Assembly: GCA_945861275.1 (NCBI GenBank) | Contig: CAMATZ010000014.1 | Coordinates: 1 to 64,000, forward strand | DNA length: 64,000 nucleotides | Direction: 5' to 3' | DNA from: Bordetella parapertussis | GTDB lineage: Bacteria > Pseudomonadota > Gammaproteobacteria > Burkholderiales > SG8-41 | Shown: piece by piece, positions 60,898 through 64,000 of the stretch | Numbering within the stretch: the first letter of the stretch is position 1 | How the letters are laid out: each line of letters starts with the position of its first letter | Notes under the pieces: model-generated | What the model saw: the letters and a program-made list of their open reading frames with translations, nothing else | Told to the model about the DNA's origin: nothing | Database searches by the model: none | Program-made: the position numbers and the translations under genes

Positions 60898-63570
60898 ATG
60901 GACCTAAAAGATCTCCCTGCCGATGCCGATCCGCAAGAAACCCGCGAGTGGCTGGATGCGCTGGATGCGGTGATCGCGCATGAGGGGCCGCAGCGCGCCA
61001 AGTTTTTGCTCGAGCAACTGGTGGCGCGCGCGCGCGGATCGGGGGCCTACATCCCGTACAACGCGAACACCGCCTACATGAACACTATTCCGCCCGAGCA
61101 CGAGGAGCGTTTGCCGGGCGATCCCGAGATGGAGCACCGCATACGCTCACTGGTGCGCTGGAATGCGATGGCGACGGTAGTGCGCGCAAACAAGGAATCT
61201 TCCGAGCTGGGCGGACATATCGCGAGTTTTGCTTCCGCGGCGACCTTGTATGACGTGGGCTTTAATCATTTTTTCCGCGCCGCCAATGATAAATTTCTGG
61301 GCGATCTGATTTTCTTTCAGGGACACTCCGCGCCGGGCGTGTATGCGCGCGCTTTTCTCGAAGGGCGCATCAGCGAAGAACAACTGGTGCATTTTCGGCA
61401 AGAGGTTGACGGCAAGGGATTGCCGTCGTACCCGCACCCGTGGCTGATGCCCGACTTCTGGCAGTTTCCCACGGTGTCGATGGGCCTGGGGCCGCTGATG
61501 GCGATTTACCAGGCGCGCTTCATGCGTTACCTGCGCGACCGCAGCATCGTGGAGCGGCAGGGGCGCAAGGTGTGGGCATTCATGGGCGACGGCGAAATGG
61601 ACGAGCCCGAATCGCTGGGTGCGATTTCGCTGGCCGGACGCGAAAAACTCGACAACCTTATTTTCGTGGTCAATTGTAATTTGCAGCGGCTCGATGGGCC
61701 GGTGCGCGGCAATGGCAAGATCATTCAGGAGCTGGAAGCCACTTTTCGCGGCGCAGGCTGGAACGTGATCAAAGTGGTGTGGGGTTCGTATTGGGACCCG
61801 CTGTTCATGAAAGACAAATCCGGCATGCTGTTGAAACGCATGGAAGAATGCGTCGATGGCGAATATCAGACGATGAAAGCGCACGATGGCGCGTATGTGC
61901 GAAAACATTTCTTCGGCAAGTATCCCGAGCTCGAGGCGCTGGTGGCGAACATGTCGGACGACGACATCTGGCGTTTGAATCGCGGCGGGCACGATCCGCA
62001 CAAAATGTACGCGGCCTATGCCGCGGCTTTCAAGCATCAGGGCCAGCCCACGGTGATCCTCGCCAAAACCATCAAAGGCTACGGCATGGGCGAGGCGGGT
62101 GAAGGACAAAACATCACCCATCAGCAAAAGAAAATGGGCACCTCGTCGATCAAGGCGTTTCGCGATCGTTTCAGCGTGCCGATTCCCGACGAGCAACTGG
62201 AAAAAGTGCCGTTTTACCGTCCGCCCGAAGACGCGCCGGAAATGCAGTATCTGCGCAGCCGCACTGCGGCGATGGGCGGCTCCCTGCCCTCGCGCCGGCG
62301 CCGCGCCGCGCCGCTGGAAGTGCCGCCGTTGTCGGCGTTTGAGGCGCAGTTAAAAGGCACCGCTGATCGCGAAGTGTCCACTACGATGGCTTTTGTGCGC
62401 ATTCTGAATACGCTGGTACGTGACAAAAAAATCGGCAAATTCGTGGTGCCCATAGTGCCCGACGAATCGCGCACCTTCGGCATGGAAGGTATGTTCCGCC
62501 AGCTCGGTATTTATTCCAGCGTGGGCCAGCTCTATACGCCGCAGGACGCCGACCAGTTGATGTTCTACAAGGAAGACAAAAGCGGGCAGATTCTGCAAGA
62601 AGGCATCAATGAGCCGGGGGCAATGTCGTCATGGATGGCTGCTGCCACCGCCTATAGCACCCATGCGCAGACGATGATTCCGTTCTATATTTTTTATTCG
62701 ATGTTCGGCTTTCAGCGTATCGGCGATCTGGCGTGGGCGGCGGGCGATATGCGCGCACGCGGCTTTTTGCTCGGCGGCACCGCGGGTCGCACCACCTTGA
62801 ACGGCGAAGGCTTGCAGCACGAAGACGGCCACAGCCACATCCTGGCGTCGACCATTCCCAACTGCCTCGCCTACGACCCAACCTACGCCTATGAACTCGC
62901 GGTGATTATTCAGGACGGCATGCGGCGCATGTATCAGGAACAGGAAGACGTGTTCTATTACATCACCGTGATGAATGAAAATTACACGCACCCGGCGATG
63001 CCCGACGGCGTGGAAAAGGGCATACTGCGCGGCATGTATTTGCTGCGTGAGGGCAAAGCCGAAAAAGATCAGCTTAAAGTGCAGTTGCTCGGCAGCGGCA
63101 CCATATTGCGCGAAGTGATTGCGGGCGCCGAGATGCTCGCAAAGGACTACGGCATCGCCGCCGATATCTGGAGCGTCACCAGCTTTAATCAATTGCGGCG
63201 CGATGGTCTGGATGCGCAGCGCTGGAATACGCTGCATCCTGAAGATACGCCGCGCGAATCGTATGTCACGCAATGCCTCAAGGATCGCAGCGGGCCGGTG
63301 GTGGCGGCAACCGATTACATGAAAGCCTACGCCGATCAGATACGCGCGTTCTTGCCCACCCTGCACTACGCCGTGCTCGGCACCGATGGCTTCGGGCGCT
63401 CCGACACGCGGCGTGCGCTGCGGCGGCATTTCGAGGTGGATCGAAACTTCGTTGCGGTGGCGGCGCTCAAAGCGCTCGCCGATCAGGAGGCGGTGCCGCG
63501 CGCGAAAGTGGCCGATGCGATCCAGCGTTATGGCATTGATCCGGACAAACCCAATCCGGTGCAGGTTTGA
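60898..63570 (+). CDS. aceE: Pyruvate dehydrogenase E1, homodimeric type
   Basis: AYIPYNANTAYMNTIPPEHEERLPGDPEMEHRIRSLVRWNAMA; GDGEMDEPESLGAI. Confidence 0.97.
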   Translation: MDLKDLPADADPQETREWLDALDAVIAHEGPQRAKFLLEQLVARARGSGAYIPYNANTAYMNTIPPEHEERLPGDPEMEHRIRSLVRWNAMATVVRANKESSELGGHIASFASAATLYDVGFNHFFRAANDKFLGDLIFFQGHSAPGVYARAFLEGRISEEQLVHFRQEVDGKGLPSYPHPWLMPDFWQFPTVSMGLGPLMAIYQARFMRYLRDRSIVERQGRKVWAFMGDGEMDEPESLGAISLAGREKLDNLIFVVNCNLQRLDGPVRGNGKIIQELEATFRGAGWNVIKVVWGSYWDPLFMKDKSGMLLKRMEECVDGEYQTMKAHDGAYVRKHFFGKYPELEALVANMSDDDIWRLNRGGHDPHKMYAAYAAAFKHQGQPTVILAKTIKGYGMGEAGEGQNITHQQKKMGTSSIKAFRDRFSVPIPDEQLEKVPFYRPPEDAPEMQYLRSRTAAMGGSLPSRRRRAAPLEVPPLSAFEAQLKGTADREVSTTMAFVRILNTLVRDKKIGKFVVPIVPDESRTFGMEGMFRQLGIYSSVGQLYTPQDADQLMFYKEDKSGQILQEGINEPGAMSSWMAAATAYSTHAQTMIPFYIFYSMFGFQRIGDLAWAAGDMRARGFLLGGTAGRTTLNGEGLQHEDGHSHILASTIPNCLAYDPTYAYELAVIIQDGMRRMYQEQEDVFYYITVMNENYTHPAMPDGVEKGILRGMYLLREGKAEKDQLKVQLLGSGTILREVIAGAEMLAKDYGIAADIWSVTSFNQLRRDGLDAQRWNTLHPEDTPRESYVTQCLKDRSGPVVAATDYMKAYADQIRAFLPTLHYAVLGTDGFGRSDTRRALRRHFEVDRNFVAVAALKALADQEAVPRAKVADAIQRYGIDPDKPNPVQV

Positions 63571-63591
63571 TCAACGAAAATCCGTGAATCC

Positions 63592-64000
63592 ATGAGCAAC
63601 GTAGTGGAAGTCAAAGTCCCCGACATCGGGGACTTCAAGAACATCCCGGTAATCGAGGTGTTCGTCAAACCCGGCGACACGATCAAGGCTGAGGATTCGC
63701 TGATGACGCTCGAATCCGATAAGGCGACGATGGATGTGCCGTCGCCCGCGAGCGGCGTGGTGAAAGCGATCCTGGTCAAGACCGGCGACAAGGTGTCCAA
63801 GGGCACGCCGGTGCTGATGCTGGAGCCGCTGGCGGCGCAGGCTGCTCCCGCCGCGCCGGTTGCAAAAACGGCTGCGATACCGGTGGCGGTTGCGCCCGCA
63901 GCGGCGCCGCCAGTGGTGCAGCAGGCACAGCCAGTGGTTGCGGTGTCGCCAACGGAAACCATGGCGCCGCAAGTATCCGCGGACAGCCCCGCTCACGCCA
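63592..64000 (+). CDS. aceF: Dihydrolipoamide acetyltransferase E2, 5' part (window-truncated)
   Basis: MSNVVEVKVPDIGDFKNIPVIEVFVKPGDTIKAEDSLMTLESDKATMDVPSP lipoyl domain. Confidence 0.93.
   Translation, partial: MSNVVEVKVPDIGDFKNIPVIEVFVKPGDTIKAEDSLMTLESDKATMDVPSPASGVVKAILVKTGDKVSKGTPVLMLEPLAAQAAPAAPVAKTAAIPVAVAPAAAPPVVQQAQPVVAVSPTETMAPQVSADSPAHA

Overview
GC-rich, gene-dense chromosomal window, probably from a Burkholderiales-like betaproteobacterium (basis: eight Bug/TctC-type solute-binding proteins, soluble EIIA-HPr-EI, proteobacterial GshA, mreBCD-mrdA-rodA-rlpA). Left to right: edge of an IS1595-type transposase; a DUF3391 protein; a hybrid histidine kinase; an accessory carboxylate/acyl-CoA catabolism region (Bug proteins, SDR, NHL-repeat, amidohydrolase, LeuCD-like dehydratase, acyl-CoA dehydrogenases) containing HicAB; a decaying defence-like segment (about 14.5-19.6 kb: DUF488 plus partner, HigB with a HigA-ImmA/IrrE fusion, a Beta-family gene with an in-frame TGA, a deleted type I R-M locus); CDF transporter, dapE, more Bug proteins; a 6.5-kb putative metal-acquisition locus (ABC transporter, DUF3299, His-rich protein, TonB receptor, TonB, two near-identical Cys/His mini-proteins); then core genes (hslVU, gshAB, PTS, metXW, ampG, xth, gatCAB, mreBCD-mrdA-rodA-rlpA, aceE, start of aceF). 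Most notable: the metal locus with twin Cys4/His mini-proteins; a SAM-II-like riboswitch upstream of metX; an in-frame stop exactly at the signal-peptide junction of an alpha/beta hydrolase; a recurring AT-rich upstream motif; and several hairpin elements built from 7-8 bp tandem units. No tRNA, rRNA or CRISPR array was found. All family assignments come from reading the sequence; no searches were run.
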